Shown: positions 44,201-54,157, numbered from the stretch's first letter. The stretch: 64,000 bases of DNA from CAWBRT01 sp963696525 (GCA_963696525.1 CAVOKO010000009.1:1612001-1676000); one strand, 5' to 3'. Notes: generated from the sequence alone by a model not told the origin. Numbers and translations are program-made.

Positions 44201-45510
44201 TGCTTGTCCATCTCATCCAGCCTCTGGCGTGAAACCGTAACTGCCACTTTGCTCTCTTCTGAGGGAGTCGAGAGTTGTCCCGGGCTGCTCTCCTTCTTTT
44301 TTTCCAGCAGCCGCCAGCAATAACGTGAGGCCTTGCCGGCCAATGCGCCGATGCCGAACAAAGCCGTAGGGAGCGCCCACGTAAACCACGAAGCCGGCCA
44401 CCATCCGCGTCTAAATGCCATAACCTGAGGCCAGGAAACGGCCGCCGCCAAGGCCCGATAGTCGTCCGAGAAGACCCGCTGTGCGATCTCCACCGTGAAG
44501 ACTGTGCCGGCGGCAACAAGAATGGCTGCGAGGCACGTAAGCGAGACCGGCGGCAACAATTCAACCGTGGAATACCTCGACCGGCGCTCGGACCACCACT
44601 GCAACAATCCCGTCATCCCCGATGGCATAAACATCATTACGAGCACAAACAGTACGCCTTGGTATAGCAGCCAGGAGCGTGTCAGGTCCGATACCGCGTA
44701 GCCGAAAAACGTCATCACGGCAGCGCCCAGTGCAGGACCAAGAAAGACATTTACGCCGCCGATGTAGGCGTTGAGCACCACCTCAGCGGAATAGTGCATA
44801 TCAAACAGGGCGTAATTGGCAGTTTCGTTGCTGACCGCCAATAGGCCGCCGGCAATCCCCGAAAACATGGCCGAGATAGCGAACACCAGCACGCGCAGCC
44901 GATGCACTTCGTAACCCAGAAAGCGGAGTCGCTGTGAGTTCTCGCGCACCGCGAGCGTGAGCCGCCCGACGGGAGTGCGGGTGTAGAAATACAGCATCGC
45001 GAGCGACAACACAACCCATGACAACGTCAGGTAGTACACCTGCGTAACGCTTTCAAAGGACAGGCCCCACGCCGGCATGCGCATGGATGAAACGCCGGCT
45101 TCGCCTCCGAAGAACCCTGAAAGGTGCGGCGCAAGAGCTAGCAGAAGTTCGGCGAGCGCCAGGGTGATCATTGAAAAATACACGCCGCTTCGTTGGGTCG
45201 AGAACCAGCCCGCGGCAATCCCGAGCAGAAATCCGGCGCAACCGCCGGCCAGCGGTAGCAGCGGCGTTGGCAGAAGGTGCGCGGCGCCCGCGACACCCAT
45301 GGCGTGCATCGTCGCAAACGCGCCAATGCCGAAGTACGCGGCATGCCCGAACGACAGCATTCCGCCTTGCCCGCTAAGAACATTGAATGCGCTCGCGAAC
45401 AAAACGGCAATCAGCATCTGGATCGCTGCATTGAGTAGCGACTGCGAGAGCACGACGGGCAACACCAACAGAACTGCAATCAGGACGAGCGGCAAGCGTA
45501 GCGATTTCAC
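44197..45510 (-). CDS. livM: Branched-chain amino-acid-type ABC permease (LivM) with C-terminal extension
   Basis: A 437-residue permease. The LivM core (about residues 1-308) includes LSGQGGMLSFGHAAYFGIGA, YFSMITLALAELL, and the EAA-like loop RLTLAVRENSQRLRFLGYEV. Beyond the normal end (PSGMTGLLQWW) are ~128 additional residues with two more hydrophobic stretches (SLTCLAAILVAAGTV; WFTWALPTALFGIGALA) and a charged Lys/Ser-rich tail. I chose the GTG at 45510 because AAGGGG lies just upstream and it starts six bases after the livH stop; an ATG at 45642 would lie inside livH. Confidence 0.87.
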   Translation of the reverse strand: MKSLRLPLVLIAVLLVLPVVLSQSLLNAAIQMLIAVLFASAFNVLSGQGGMLSFGHAAYFGIGAFATMHAMGVAGAAHLLPTPLLPLAGGCAGFLLGIAAGWFSTQRSGVYFSMITLALAELLLALAPHLSGFFGGEAGVSSMRMPAWGLSFESVTQVYYLTLSWVVLSLAMLYFYTRTPVGRLTLAVRENSQRLRFLGYEVHRLRVLVFAISAMFSGIAGGLLAVSNETANYALFDMHYSAEVVLNAYIGGVNVFLGPALGAAVMTFFGYAVSDLTRSWLLYQGVLFVLVMMFMPSGMTGLLQWWSERRSRYSTVELLPPVSLTCLAAILVAAGTVFTVEIAQRVFSDDYRALAAAVSWPQVMAFRRGWWPASWFTWALPTALFGIGALAGKASRYCWRLLEKKKESSPGQLSTPSEESKVAVTVSRQRLDEMDKQ

Positions 45511-45515
45511 CTCGC

Positions 45516-46457
45516 TTACCCCTTCTCGCCCATGAGGCCCGACGGGCGCAACATCAGCACCAGCAACATCAGCACGAAGGGAATTGTTGCCGCCAGACTG
45601 GAAATATTCAAAGTCAGCAATCCGCCCACGTGCTCTGCCCATTGGCGAGCGCCGAACAACGCAAACACGTCCGCGAGACTCCGGTCGATGCCCACGGCAA
45701 AGGAGGTTACGAGTCCGATCAGCAGAGAAGCGACCATCGCGCCTTCCAGCGATCCGAGCCCGCCCACAACCACCACCACGAAGACGATCACGCCGGTATC
45801 CAAGGCCATGGTGGGGCTGGTGGAATAGAAAGCACCAGCCACAGCGCCGGCGAGTCCGGCGAGCATGGCGCCAACGCCAAAGACGCCCATGAAGACCAGC
45901 GGAACGTTGTGTCCGAGAGCTTCGGCCATGCGTGGCCTGTAGATGGCCGAACGCACGATGATGCCGGCGCGAGTGCGGGTCAGCAGCAGAAACACAAGGC
46001 CGAACATGACCAGGGAGATCGCGCCCATGAATACACGGTAGGCGGGATAGTCACTTCCGAAGAGATGAAAGGCGGCAAAATTCAGCGACTTCGGCACGTG
46101 ATAGTCAACCGGATAATTGCCGTAAAACAGCTTGACCACTTCTGCAATGATCATCGACAAGCCGAAGGTAACCAGTAGTTCATGAGCATGCCCATGGCGG
46201 TGCACGCGGCGCAAAAAGTAGCGCTCCACCAAGACGCCGAGCAGGCCAACTGGCAACGGCGCGATGAGGATCGCCAGCCAAAACCCCAAAGGCCTTGCCA
46301 AAGTGTAAGCGAGATAGGCACCCACCATATAAAACGACGTGTGGCTGAAATTGAGCACGCCCATCATTCCGAAAATCAGGGTCAACCCCGCCGACACCAT
46401 GAACAAAAGTAAGCCATAAATAGCGCCATTGAGCAGCGAGACTACGAAGTACTCCAC
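45516..46457 (-). CDS. livH: Branched-chain amino-acid-type ABC permease (LivH)
   Basis: A 313-residue permease of the LivH type. It opens with LLNGAIYGLLLFMVSAGLTL and GMMGVLNFSHTSFYMVGAYL, the classic LivH start, and contains RAIYRPRMAEALG-like coupling sequence (AIYRPRMAEALGHNV) and GGLGSLEGAMVASLLIGL. It ends LMLRPSGLMGEKG. Around eight helices are predicted. It lies 83 bases after the binding-protein gene and 5 bases before livM. Confidence 0.92.
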   Translation of the reverse strand: MEYFVVSLLNGAIYGLLLFMVSAGLTLIFGMMGVLNFSHTSFYMVGAYLAYTLARPLGFWLAILIAPLPVGLLGVLVERYFLRRVHRHGHAHELLVTFGLSMIIAEVVKLFYGNYPVDYHVPKSLNFAAFHLFGSDYPAYRVFMGAISLVMFGLVFLLLTRTRAGIIVRSAIYRPRMAEALGHNVPLVFMGVFGVGAMLAGLAGAVAGAFYSTSPTMALDTGVIVFVVVVVGGLGSLEGAMVASLLIGLVTSFAVGIDRSLADVFALFGARQWAEHVGGLLTLNISSLAATIPFVLMLLVLMLRPSGLMGEKG

Positions 46458-46540
46458 GAAATCATCTCCAGCGAGGGCTTGGGATCATGGGCTCCCTGCC
46501 GAGCACGGACCCCCAAGCCATAGTCATACATGCTTCGCGT

Positions 46541-47785
46541 TCAATTCGGCCTTTGCATCTTGCAACTGGCCTGCGGCGGAACGGATGCTTCCTCGGCGGT
46601 AAACTTCTTCACCGGTTTGAAGCCCATGTTGGTGCCATCCGTCTTGTACTTGGCATCCCTGGAGACCACCGATACAACCATGGGTATCTGGACCTGATGA
46701 TCTGCCGCGCGCATGTATTCTTCTCCCATAGCCGTGCGGATTCTTGCATTTTCCATGGCCTTGGCAAGCGCGGTCACATCCAACTTGCCGTTCACCGGCT
46801 TCACTGTTTTCAGCGCCTCTTGCAGCATGCTCATGGCAAAAACATTCTGTGGTTCGATGTATGCAGGCAGGTGCCCGGTCTTGGCCTTGTAGTCCGCCGC
46901 GAACTGTTCGCCTTCTTTGCCTGCAGCTTCGATGTCGAAGGGATGTGATACGTAATACCCAAGCGCGGTCATGCCGGCGTTCGCCAAGTTGCCAGGCTGA
47001 TCAAGGAAACAGGTGGCGAAGCGCGCCTTCAGGCCGGACTCGTGGGCGGCCTTCATCAGCAGCAACAGATCGTTCGACCAATTTCCGGTGATCACCGTTT
47101 CCGCGCCGGATGTCTTCACTCTTTCGACATACGGGGTGAAGTCCTGAATCCTGTTGACGTCGTGCAACATCTTACCTACGACCTGGTAGCCACCAAGGCT
47201 GGCGTCTTCGACGATCGCGCTCTCCATGTCTTGTCCCCAAGAGTAATTCTGATTCATGGAGTAGATCTTCGTACCCAGCACATTGGCCTGTTTCATTGCC
47301 ACTACGAGCGTCTTCACTCGGACCTGTGAGTTGGTGCAGAAGCGAAAATGATAAAACTGGCACTTGTCGCCGGTTAGTTCCAGCGCCTCGCCACCCACGT
47401 TGATGAAGAGAACTTCTTTGCCGGGATTGCGGAGGTTGTGCTTGCGTATGTCTTCGGTAAGTTGTCCCGAGACCGCCGAAGATGAGCCCTGGACGATGAT
47501 CTGAACGCCGTCGGCAATGGCGGCCTTCAATTTGTCGGCAGCACCGCCGGTCCCTCCCTGGTTGTCGTATTCGAGGAATTCCACCTTTTGCCCGTTCCAT
47601 CCACCTGCGGCATTGATGAGGTCAACGCCGTATCGCGTGGCCGTGCGGTAGAGGAGCCCGGTAGAAGCTTGCGGGCCGGAAAGCGACTCGATGACGGCAA
47701 CCTTGACCGACGCGCCGAACGCAGAGGTCGCGGCAACTAAACTCAGCGTGACCAGCAAGCGGGTAATTCGTCTCTTGTTGCCCAT
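46541..47785 (-). CDS. ABC transporter substrate-binding protein, Liv/amide family
   Basis: A 414-residue periplasmic binding protein of the type I (LivK/AmiC-like) fold. The signal peptide core is RLLVTLSLVAATSAF, followed by KVAVIESLSGPQASTG, the usual first strand and loop. Other family segments are DNQGGTGGAADKLKAAI, MNQNYSWGQDMESA and ISVGNWSNDL-like GNWSNDLLLLMKAA. It presents substrate to LivHM. Several Liv-family proteins bind urea, amides or aromatic acids, so leucine is not assured. First gene of the operon. Confidence 0.88.
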   Translation of the reverse strand: MGNKRRITRLLVTLSLVAATSAFGASVKVAVIESLSGPQASTGLLYRTATRYGVDLINAAGGWNGQKVEFLEYDNQGGTGGAADKLKAAIADGVQIIVQGSSSAVSGQLTEDIRKHNLRNPGKEVLFINVGGEALELTGDKCQFYHFRFCTNSQVRVKTLVVAMKQANVLGTKIYSMNQNYSWGQDMESAIVEDASLGGYQVVGKMLHDVNRIQDFTPYVERVKTSGAETVITGNWSNDLLLLMKAAHESGLKARFATCFLDQPGNLANAGMTALGYYVSHPFDIEAAGKEGEQFAADYKAKTGHLPAYIEPQNVFAMSMLQEALKTVKPVNGKLDVTALAKAMENARIRTAMGEEYMRAADHQVQIPMVVSVVSRDAKYKTDGTNMGFKPVKKFTAEEASVPPQASCKMQRPN

Positions 47786-48589
47786 TGAGGTTTGGATCTC
47801 CTTATAAAGATAAAATGCCCTTAGTAATTTGACCCACCTGATATTCGGAAATAGCCGGGTTCGTCACGCGTTCTGACTAGTCTTGCGGAACATGACTGGG
47901 AAGCGAACGCCGGGAGTGTACTTTCTCGCTATTTCGGTTGTCAAGGGGATTCGCGGTGGAACGTTTACGGTTTCCAACCTTGGGGATGTTCAAGGTCGAC
48001 CGCTTCGCGGCCATGTTTGATTTCGGCTCGCGACCCGGGCAGATGGCAAGAGGATCCTTTCACAGTCTGGATGGCATAGTGCCAATTCGACACCAACTCT
48101 CCCTGATGATTGTCTGAGATGGCATCACGGAGTTGAACCAGATCGCACGAATCACGGAACTCTGCCGGGCAATAAAAAGTTTATGAAGAAGCCGACCCAT
48201 CAGCTGAAAGCGTCCAGGTACTCCATATAACGAAAATCAAGCTGGGGCCGCCGCCGCTTCTGGGCAGCGCGACCGCCTCCGTTACAGCTCCCGGACCGCC
48301 AAAGCGTCATTGCCCCCGCTACCTTTCCAGACATGTTGTGGGTGGTCGCGCGGCTGGCTATGTCTTGAATAGTCTGATGCCTGCTCTGTGAAACCGAAAT
48401 ACCGTAGAGGTTGTTTTCGCAGATGTAGACGACGTATAGTGATCCGCAAGGCATATACATGAAATAGGCCCAACAAGGATGTTCTTATACCTTGATTTGT
48501 GGTTACGAGGCTCTGGCCCCAATCTTACAAACAGGTACTTTAAACCAATACACGGTTTAGAAAATACCCGACAGGAGGTTGAGCGCACT
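47786..48589. other. Divergent intergenic region, no gene recognised
   Basis: About 800 bases between the divergent ABC operon and an SDR gene. It should contain both promoters, yet no regulator gene, strong palindrome or RNA was recognised. Small minus-strand frames (48200-48476) look non-coding. Confidence 0.5.
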
Positions 48590-49330
48590 ATGCTGACCCA
48601 GGACTTGGTTGTCTTCATTACAGGTGGCGGACAAGGCATTGGCCGCGCCACTGCGGTAACATTTGCCCGCGAGGGCGCTTCCGTGGTCATCGCCGCGGAC
48701 CTCAACGAAGATACGGCCAAGGAAACAGCCGCGCTGGTTAGCGCGTTCCCGCACACTACTGGCCTTGGCTTGAGACTGGACGTCAGCGATCTAGCTGCGG
48801 TTTCTTCCGCAGTAAAGTGCGTGATCGAACGCTATTCACGGATTGACGTCCTGGTCAACAACGCTGGAATCTGCCAGGACAAGACCCCTTTTGCCGAGAT
48901 CACCGCCGCGAATTGGCACCTCGTCTACGACGTGAACGTGGTCGGCGCCGCGAACTGCATCTCCGCGGTTATTCCGTATATGAAGGCCCGTAAATCGGGA
49001 CGTATTGTCAACTTAGCATCCATGGCGGGAACGACCGGAGGCCAAGCTGTATCCGCCACCTACGCCTGTTCCAAAGCCGCTGTCATCTGCATGACCAAGG
49101 GGACGGCTAAAGAGTTTGCTCCTTTCGGGATCAGGGTGAACGCGGTGGCACCAGGTTTAATTCGCACTCCGATGACGGCCGGACTCGACTACGGCAGTAC
49201 CGTGATCCCGCTAGGCCGGAGGGGAGAACCGGAAGACGTGGCTGATGTAATCGCCTTTTTGGCATCGGACCACGCCCGTTACGTGACCGGCTGCACGATC
49301 GATGTCAATGGCGGGATGCAAATGCGTTAA
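48590..49330 (+). CDS. Short-chain dehydrogenase/reductase (SDR)
   Basis: A 246-residue classical SDR: FITGGGQGIGRATAVTFA, NNAGICQ, NLASMAGTTGG (catalytic Ser), YACSKAA (Tyr-x3-Lys), NAVAPGLIRTPM and VTGCTIDVNGG. The Asp after strand two (IAADLN) suggests NAD(H). AGGAGG lies 11 bases before the ATG at 48590, slightly long spacing. A second SDR follows ~150 bases later on the same strand, so they may act in sequence on one compound. Confidence 0.88.
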   Translation: MLTQDLVVFITGGGQGIGRATAVTFAREGASVVIAADLNEDTAKETAALVSAFPHTTGLGLRLDVSDLAAVSSAVKCVIERYSRIDVLVNNAGICQDKTPFAEITAANWHLVYDVNVVGAANCISAVIPYMKARKSGRIVNLASMAGTTGGQAVSATYACSKAAVICMTKGTAKEFAPFGIRVNAVAPGLIRTPMTAGLDYGSTVIPLGRRGEPEDVADVIAFLASDHARYVTGCTIDVNGGMQMR

Positions 49331-49478
49331 GGCGATGGTTGATATCGCCCTGTTCGGCTATGGCAACACTGCGCCTGGTGCGGTTAAGTCTGCGTGAGCA
49401 TCGCGGAATTCTGCACGTTAAAATAAACGGAAATCAAGGGTGCTGTCCAACAAAGCTCGGAGCAAAAGAATAATAAAG

Positions 49479-50210
49479 ATGGATACATTGACTGGTCGGA
49501 TTGCGCTTGTAACCGGGGCAAGTCGTGGCATCGGCCGAGCGGTTGCGCTCGCGTTGGCCCGCGGGGGTGCCGATATTGCCGTGCACTATCATACGCGGGA
49601 TGTCGATGCCCGCGAGACCTGTAACGAAATCGCGAAGCTGGGACGCCGCGCGCTCAGCTTCGCCGCAGATGTTTCTGCCGGCGCCGAGGTCAGCGATTTG
49701 GCGGCGCAGGTGGAGAGACAACTCGGAAGCGTCGCCATTCTGGTCAACAATGCAGGTATCAGCCGTAGGCAGACACTGCAGGAGATCAGCGAACGCGATT
49801 GGGATGAGGTGGTCGGGGCTAATCTGAAGTCCGCTTTTTTAGTTACACAAGCAGTTCTACCTGGTATGCGCGAGCGCCGCTGGGGACGAATCATCAATGT
49901 GTCTTCCGTCGCGGCGCAGAATGGCGGCGTCGTCGGACCGCACTATGCCTCCTCCAAGGCCGGCATGATCGGACTGACACATTCCTATGCGTCGCTGCTG
50001 GCGAAAGAAGGCATTACGGCCAATGCCATCGCACCCGCTCTTATTGAGACGGAAATGCTCGGTAACTTGCCCCGCTCCAGGGTGGACCTGATTCCGATTG
50101 GGCGCTTTGGCTCGGTTGAGGAAGTGGCTGATGTCGCAGTGCTGCTGGCGACGAACGGCTACATCACCGGACAAACGATTAGCGTTAACGGCGGCTGGTA
50201 TATGAGCTAA
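49479..50210 (+). CDS. Short-chain dehydrogenase/reductase (SDR), FabG-like
   Basis: A 243-residue SDR resembling 3-oxoacyl-ACP reductases: VTGASRGIGRAVALALARGG, NNAGISRRQ, NVSSVAAQNGG (Ser), YASSKAG (Tyr-Lys) and TGQTISVNGGWYM. The second strand ends in VHYHTRD rather than an acidic residue, which favours NADP(H). The family includes fatty-acid and polyketide ketoreductases and catabolic dehydrogenases. The start at 49479 lacks a clear ribosome site; GGAG is ~15 bases away. Confidence 0.86.
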   Translation: MDTLTGRIALVTGASRGIGRAVALALARGGADIAVHYHTRDVDARETCNEIAKLGRRALSFAADVSAGAEVSDLAAQVERQLGSVAILVNNAGISRRQTLQEISERDWDEVVGANLKSAFLVTQAVLPGMRERRWGRIINVSSVAAQNGGVVGPHYASSKAGMIGLTHSYASLLAKEGITANAIAPALIETEMLGNLPRSRVDLIPIGRFGSVEEVADVAVLLATNGYITGQTISVNGGWYMS

Positions 50211-50497
50211 GTCGTCTTCAGGAGCAAGTCGTCGTTTGATCGATTGATCATCTGATCATAGGGCCCGATTGTGGGCGGATCACGTCCAACAAAATACTGT
50301 AATCTTCAGACTCAACCAGCATAGGAGTAAGGTTGCTCCTACTCCCCGCATGCAGGTCTGCATATGGCGATTCGGAGGATTAAGCTATGGATCAATGCCC
50401 ACGGCGGGACTTTTGGCTGACGGCCCGCATTGTCACAAGACCGCGCTACTCAAGTCCAATACAACTCGCTCTGCCGGAGGATAATTACCTGCCGTCC

Positions 50498-51145
50498 CTA
50501 CTTAGAAATTGGAATTGTCCCTGAACTAACTGTTCTTTTCGGAGCACCCGGGACGTTTGGAAGAGGCTTACCATTACCTGGTACTGCCAGCTTTTTGCAA
50601 CGCTTCTTGTAACGGGATAAATGTAAGTAATCCAGGACGAGGCGTCTCTTCAGCAACTGGATTGCTTTACCTGGATTGACCCCTTTGGGGCAGACACGCG
50701 AGCATTCTCCAGCATAGTGACAACGAAAAGCACCTGTTCCTGCGCCGGTTAAATCTCTGCGGACGTTACTGCCTTCGTCGCGAGAATCTGTGTCGTACCT
50801 TTGCGCGGCAGTCAAGGGCATGGGTCCCTGATATCGAACATCTGTAGCCAGCGTGGGGCATGCGCCCATGCAGCAACCGCATTTTATGCAATAGGTAAAC
50901 TGCAGGTATGCCTCCAGCTCCTCTGGGGATTGATAGAACTCGCCCGCTGGATCATCTATCTCCGCTTCGTCACTCCGAAGGATGTGCGGCCTGACCGTCC
51001 GGTGCTTTTCAAACATCGTCATCAGGTCCGGAACCAGGTCGCGAATGATGTCAAAGTTCGGCAGCGGCCCGACCGCCAAAGCAGTCTTGGCGATATGAAG
51101 GATTTGCGTATTGCACGCGAGGCCCGGGCTCCCATTCAACAGCAA
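50498..51145 (-). pseudogene. sdhB: Succinate dehydrogenase/fumarate reductase iron-sulfur subunit, N-terminally truncated
   Basis: The open part encodes ~210 residues of SdhB/FrdB: GSPGLACNTQIL (the last 2Fe-2S ligand region), GPLPNFDIIRDLVPDL, the CIKCGCCMGACP cluster motif and CHYAGECSRVCPKGVNPG. The first ~80-90 residues, carrying three of the four 2Fe-2S ligands, are missing. Their place is taken, out of frame, by the N-terminal half of SdhA. The protein would lack the electron-entry cluster. Confidence 0.8.
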
Positions 51146-51893
51146 GATATCCGCCCTCGCCGCGGCATCCCTCCGTCATCAAAATTCCTGAAGGCACCAG
51201 TCCGGTAGGATGGAACTGAAGGAACTCCGGATCCTCGAGTGGCAATCCCGCGCGGTATGCAATTGCCTGTCCGTCCCCAGTCACCGTTTGCGAGTACGTG
51301 GTGAACCCATACAGATTCCCAAGTCCCCCTGAGGCAAACAGCAGAGTCTTGCCGCGAATTACGAAAAATTCGCCGGTCGGCGCGTCGTAGAGTGTAAGGC
51401 CGGCAAACCGTCCGTCATTCAGCAACAGTGAGGTGACAAACCCCTCGTCATAGCGGGTAAAGTTCCGGTACTTAAGCAGTGTGTCGTAGAGCGCCTGCAT
51501 TTCGAAAAAGCCGGTCTTGTCAGCCGCCATGCAAGCACGCGGAAATGAATGGCCGCCGAATGGCCTCTGCATGATCCTGCCATCATCGCGGCGTGACCAC
51601 GGAACGCCCCGGTGTTCCAGCAGGCGAATCTCGTCTGGCGACGTTTGCACAAAACGATCCACAACGTCCTGATCAGCCAGGAAATCAGAGCCTTTGACCG
51701 TGTCCCAGGAATGCAACTCAAGACTGTCGCCTTCCTCGGTGCGCATGACTGCCGCGGTGCCTCCTTCCGCGCATACGGAATGAGAACGCATGACCTGCAC
51801 TTTGGAAATGATTCCGATGTCCGCCCTGCCGTTGGTCTTTATGCTGATCTCTACGGCGGCGCGTAGCCCGGCGAGTCCGGTCCCCAAGATCAA
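51051..51893 (-). pseudogene. sdhA: Succinate dehydrogenase/fumarate reductase flavoprotein, C-terminally truncated
   Basis: The frame gives the first ~250 residues of SdhA/FrdA. The FAD dinucleotide motif (ILGTGLAGLRAAVE) is present, as are SHSVCAEGGTAAV (flavin-linking His region), FGGHSFPRACMAADKTG and QFHPTGLVPSGILMTEGCRG. It then reaches EGGYL and changes, near 51140-51147, into the SdhB coding sequence read in the wrong frame. The substrate-binding and helical domains (~320 residues) are lost. Upstream NHDV residues suggest that the true start lies above 51893. Confidence 0.8.
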
Positions 51894-52188
51894 GACATCA
51901 TGATTTGATCTCTCGCATGACTGTTCTGCTCCACGGTCCTGAAGAGTTGAGCCTGGTTTGCTTAGACGAAAGATCGTACGCCTAGGTATTGGCGCTTGCA
52001 GTGACGGGAGGCGACGGTGTCAGTGATGGGAGGCGACCATAGCTGTGACAGGGTCTCTGCCAGTGACCTTGCCTTTGCAACTCGTGGCAAAAGAAGTGCG
52101 CGCGAAGAATCCACAGTCACATTTTCATGTGATCGAGACCGCATCAACTGCGGGAAAAGCACGATCACAGGGTTCGATGCTCAAGTCG

Positions 52189-53268
52189 TCAATGATTGAC
52201 TCCAGGCGCCGCGAGTTGAATGCCGTAACGGCGTCCAATCTCTTGTAAATCCTGAAAAACGGCGGGACTGATCGGAATCCCCTGTCGCCGCCTCTCCTGC
52301 AAGAGAAGGTACTCACGCTCGCCGGGGAGATAGATCTGTTCGACCCCGGAGGCTTTCTTGACGCTTTGCAGATCTTGGATTGCTTTCCGCATGCGTTGTT
52401 TGTAATGCCCTATGTCTTCGAAAGCGGAAATCGGAAGCACGCCAAACAGGTGACCCACATTCTGGGGCGTATCCAGATGCGATTCCGAGTGACCGATCTC
52501 CGATCCGAAGCTGGCATCCGACAGCATGCTGCAGAGCAGGCCCACCGCTAACGCCAAAGCGTATCCTTTCGGACCGCCAACCGGCAGCAAGAAGCCTTGC
52601 AACGCCTCGGCAGGATCGGTTGTAGGCAGACCGTCGGGGCCGGTCGCCCAGTCCGGCGGGATTTTGGCCCCCTTTTTCGCCGCAATCAGAATCTTGCCGC
52701 GCGCCACTGTGCATGCCATATCGAGAACGATCGGGAATTCGCGGTCCGTGGGGAATGCGATCGCCAGGGGATTATTTCCCAGCATCGCCTCGACACCACC
52801 CCAGGGAGGCATCAAGAGCATCCCGGAGATTGTGAAGCTCAGCCCAATCAGGTTGCGGCGGGCCGCCATTTCGGCATAGTAGGCCGCAGTACCATAGTGA
52901 TTGCTATTGCGTACCGCGACAAAAGCGCAATCGCCATCCACCGCTTTCGCCATAGCCAGTTCCATGGCGCGTACTCCAACCAGATGTCCCAGTCCGTTGC
53001 CCCCGTCCAGAACCGCGGTGGTGCGCGTCTCCCTCGCGACTCGAATGACCGGCTTGGGATTGGTCCCTCCCGCGCTAATACGTTCCACATATGTCGGCAA
53101 CCGGATGACGCCGTGTGACTCGACGCCGCGCAGATCCGCCTCTACCAAGACTTCCGAGACCAGTGCGGCTTCAACGGGGGGAACCCCCAGCCGCTGCAGT
53201 AAGGCAGTGCAGAAAGCTTTCAACTCTGCTTCGCGGACGCACACCGGAGGTTGTTCGTGGCTGGCCAT
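52189..53268 (-). CDS. Ldh-family (malate/L-2-hydroxyacid) NAD(P)-dependent dehydrogenase
   Basis: A 359-residue member of the Ldh_2/malate dehydrogenase-like family, which is unrelated to classical lactate dehydrogenase and oxidises L-malate, L-sulfolactate, ureidoglycolate or delta1-piperideine-2-carboxylate. Diagnostic segments are RGVESHGVIRLPTYVERI (H52), NSNHYGTAAYYAEMA (catalytic H124), GNNPLAIAFPT and LLPVGGPKGYALALAV. The C-terminus is complete. Substrate is not readable. It lies upstream of the damaged SDH genes on the same strand. Confidence 0.85.
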   Translation of the reverse strand: MASHEQPPVCVREAELKAFCTALLQRLGVPPVEAALVSEVLVEADLRGVESHGVIRLPTYVERISAGGTNPKPVIRVARETRTTAVLDGGNGLGHLVGVRAMELAMAKAVDGDCAFVAVRNSNHYGTAAYYAEMAARRNLIGLSFTISGMLLMPPWGGVEAMLGNNPLAIAFPTDREFPIVLDMACTVARGKILIAAKKGAKIPPDWATGPDGLPTTDPAEALQGFLLPVGGPKGYALALAVGLLCSMLSDASFGSEIGHSESHLDTPQNVGHLFGVLPISAFEDIGHYKQRMRKAIQDLQSVKKASGVEQIYLPGEREYLLLQERRRQGIPISPAVFQDLQEIGRRYGIQLAAPGVNH

Positions 53269-53431
53269 GTTTCTCCTTTATGACCCGGATCTCCTTTTTG
53301 CCCTCGGAAACAGTAAAAATTGTACGCCCTGCGCAAGCGGTTCCTGCTCACCTTTGCCGCTATGGTTGAGCGCAAATTGATCCTCGTGCTGGAGGTCATG
53401 GCGGGAAATGATGTGACCGCTTTCTTCCACG

Positions 53432-54157
53432 CTACGCTGAAGCTGAATGCTTCTTCTGTCCGTGGGGGCAGGCGTAGACGCATAGGCCGCAGACACGCAC
53501 TCCGATAGCTTTCTCGGCTTCACCCAGGCGCTGCTGGCATTTGAAGACGTCGAAGCGGGCGCTGCGCGGTTCATCTTCGGCGAAGATGCGGCCGCTGAAA
53601 GCACCCGCCGGGCAGGTGTCGACGCAGCTCTTGCATTTGCCGCAACGGCTCTCCATCGGCTGACCTGTCACGGTTAGCGGCGCATTCGTCAACACGGTAA
53701 CCCAACGCACGCGCGGACCAGCTTGAGGTGTCACCAGCAGGCAACTTCGACCAATCCAGCCCAGCCCGGCAAGGTGAGCTGCCAGTTTATGAGAGAACGC
53801 GGAAAGCAGGTTCTTGCTGTCCACGGTCTGCGAAGCAGGGATGGGTAGCGCCTGGTATCCGCTGTTCTGGAGGAGACTCGAGGTCCTTGAGGTGATCGCG
53901 TCGAGGCGGGAGTTTACGATGTCGTAGCCATGCTGCTTGAAGTTCAGCGCGACGGTGCGGTCTTCGCGGCTGTTCGGAAGTTCGTCGATGATCGTGTCAA
54001 GCACGCGAATGCCGACCGAAATCGCTAGGGGATAAGCGCCAACTTTCTCTCCACCTTGTTCGCGGATCATCTGCCGCGCCGGGGAAAGATCCGCGACGCC
54101 GACGAAATCAGCCCCCAGCTCGCGGATAAATTCATGCAGACGCTGATCGAGGGACAT
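53432..54157 (-). CDS. Double [4Fe-4S] protein of the epoxyqueuosine-reductase-like class
   Basis: A 241-residue protein similar to the Fe-S part of QueG and related double-cluster proteins of anaerobes. The N-terminal domain has GADFVGVADLSPA and the GWIGRSCLLVTPQAGPRVRW core. The C-terminal half has two cluster motifs, CGKCKSCVDTCPAGAF and CGLCVYACPHG. At 241 residues it is well short of full QueG (~350-380) and lacks a HEAT-repeat tail, so tRNA modification is doubtful. An electron-transfer or reductive role is more plausible. Neighbouring nitroreductase and dehydrogenases fit that view. Confidence 0.75.
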   Translation of the reverse strand: MSLDQRLHEFIRELGADFVGVADLSPARQMIREQGGEKVGAYPLAISVGIRVLDTIIDELPNSREDRTVALNFKQHGYDIVNSRLDAITSRTSSLLQNSGYQALPIPASQTVDSKNLLSAFSHKLAAHLAGLGWIGRSCLLVTPQAGPRVRWVTVLTNAPLTVTGQPMESRCGKCKSCVDTCPAGAFSGRIFAEDEPRSARFDVFKCQQRLGEAEKAIGVRVCGLCVYACPHGQKKHSASA

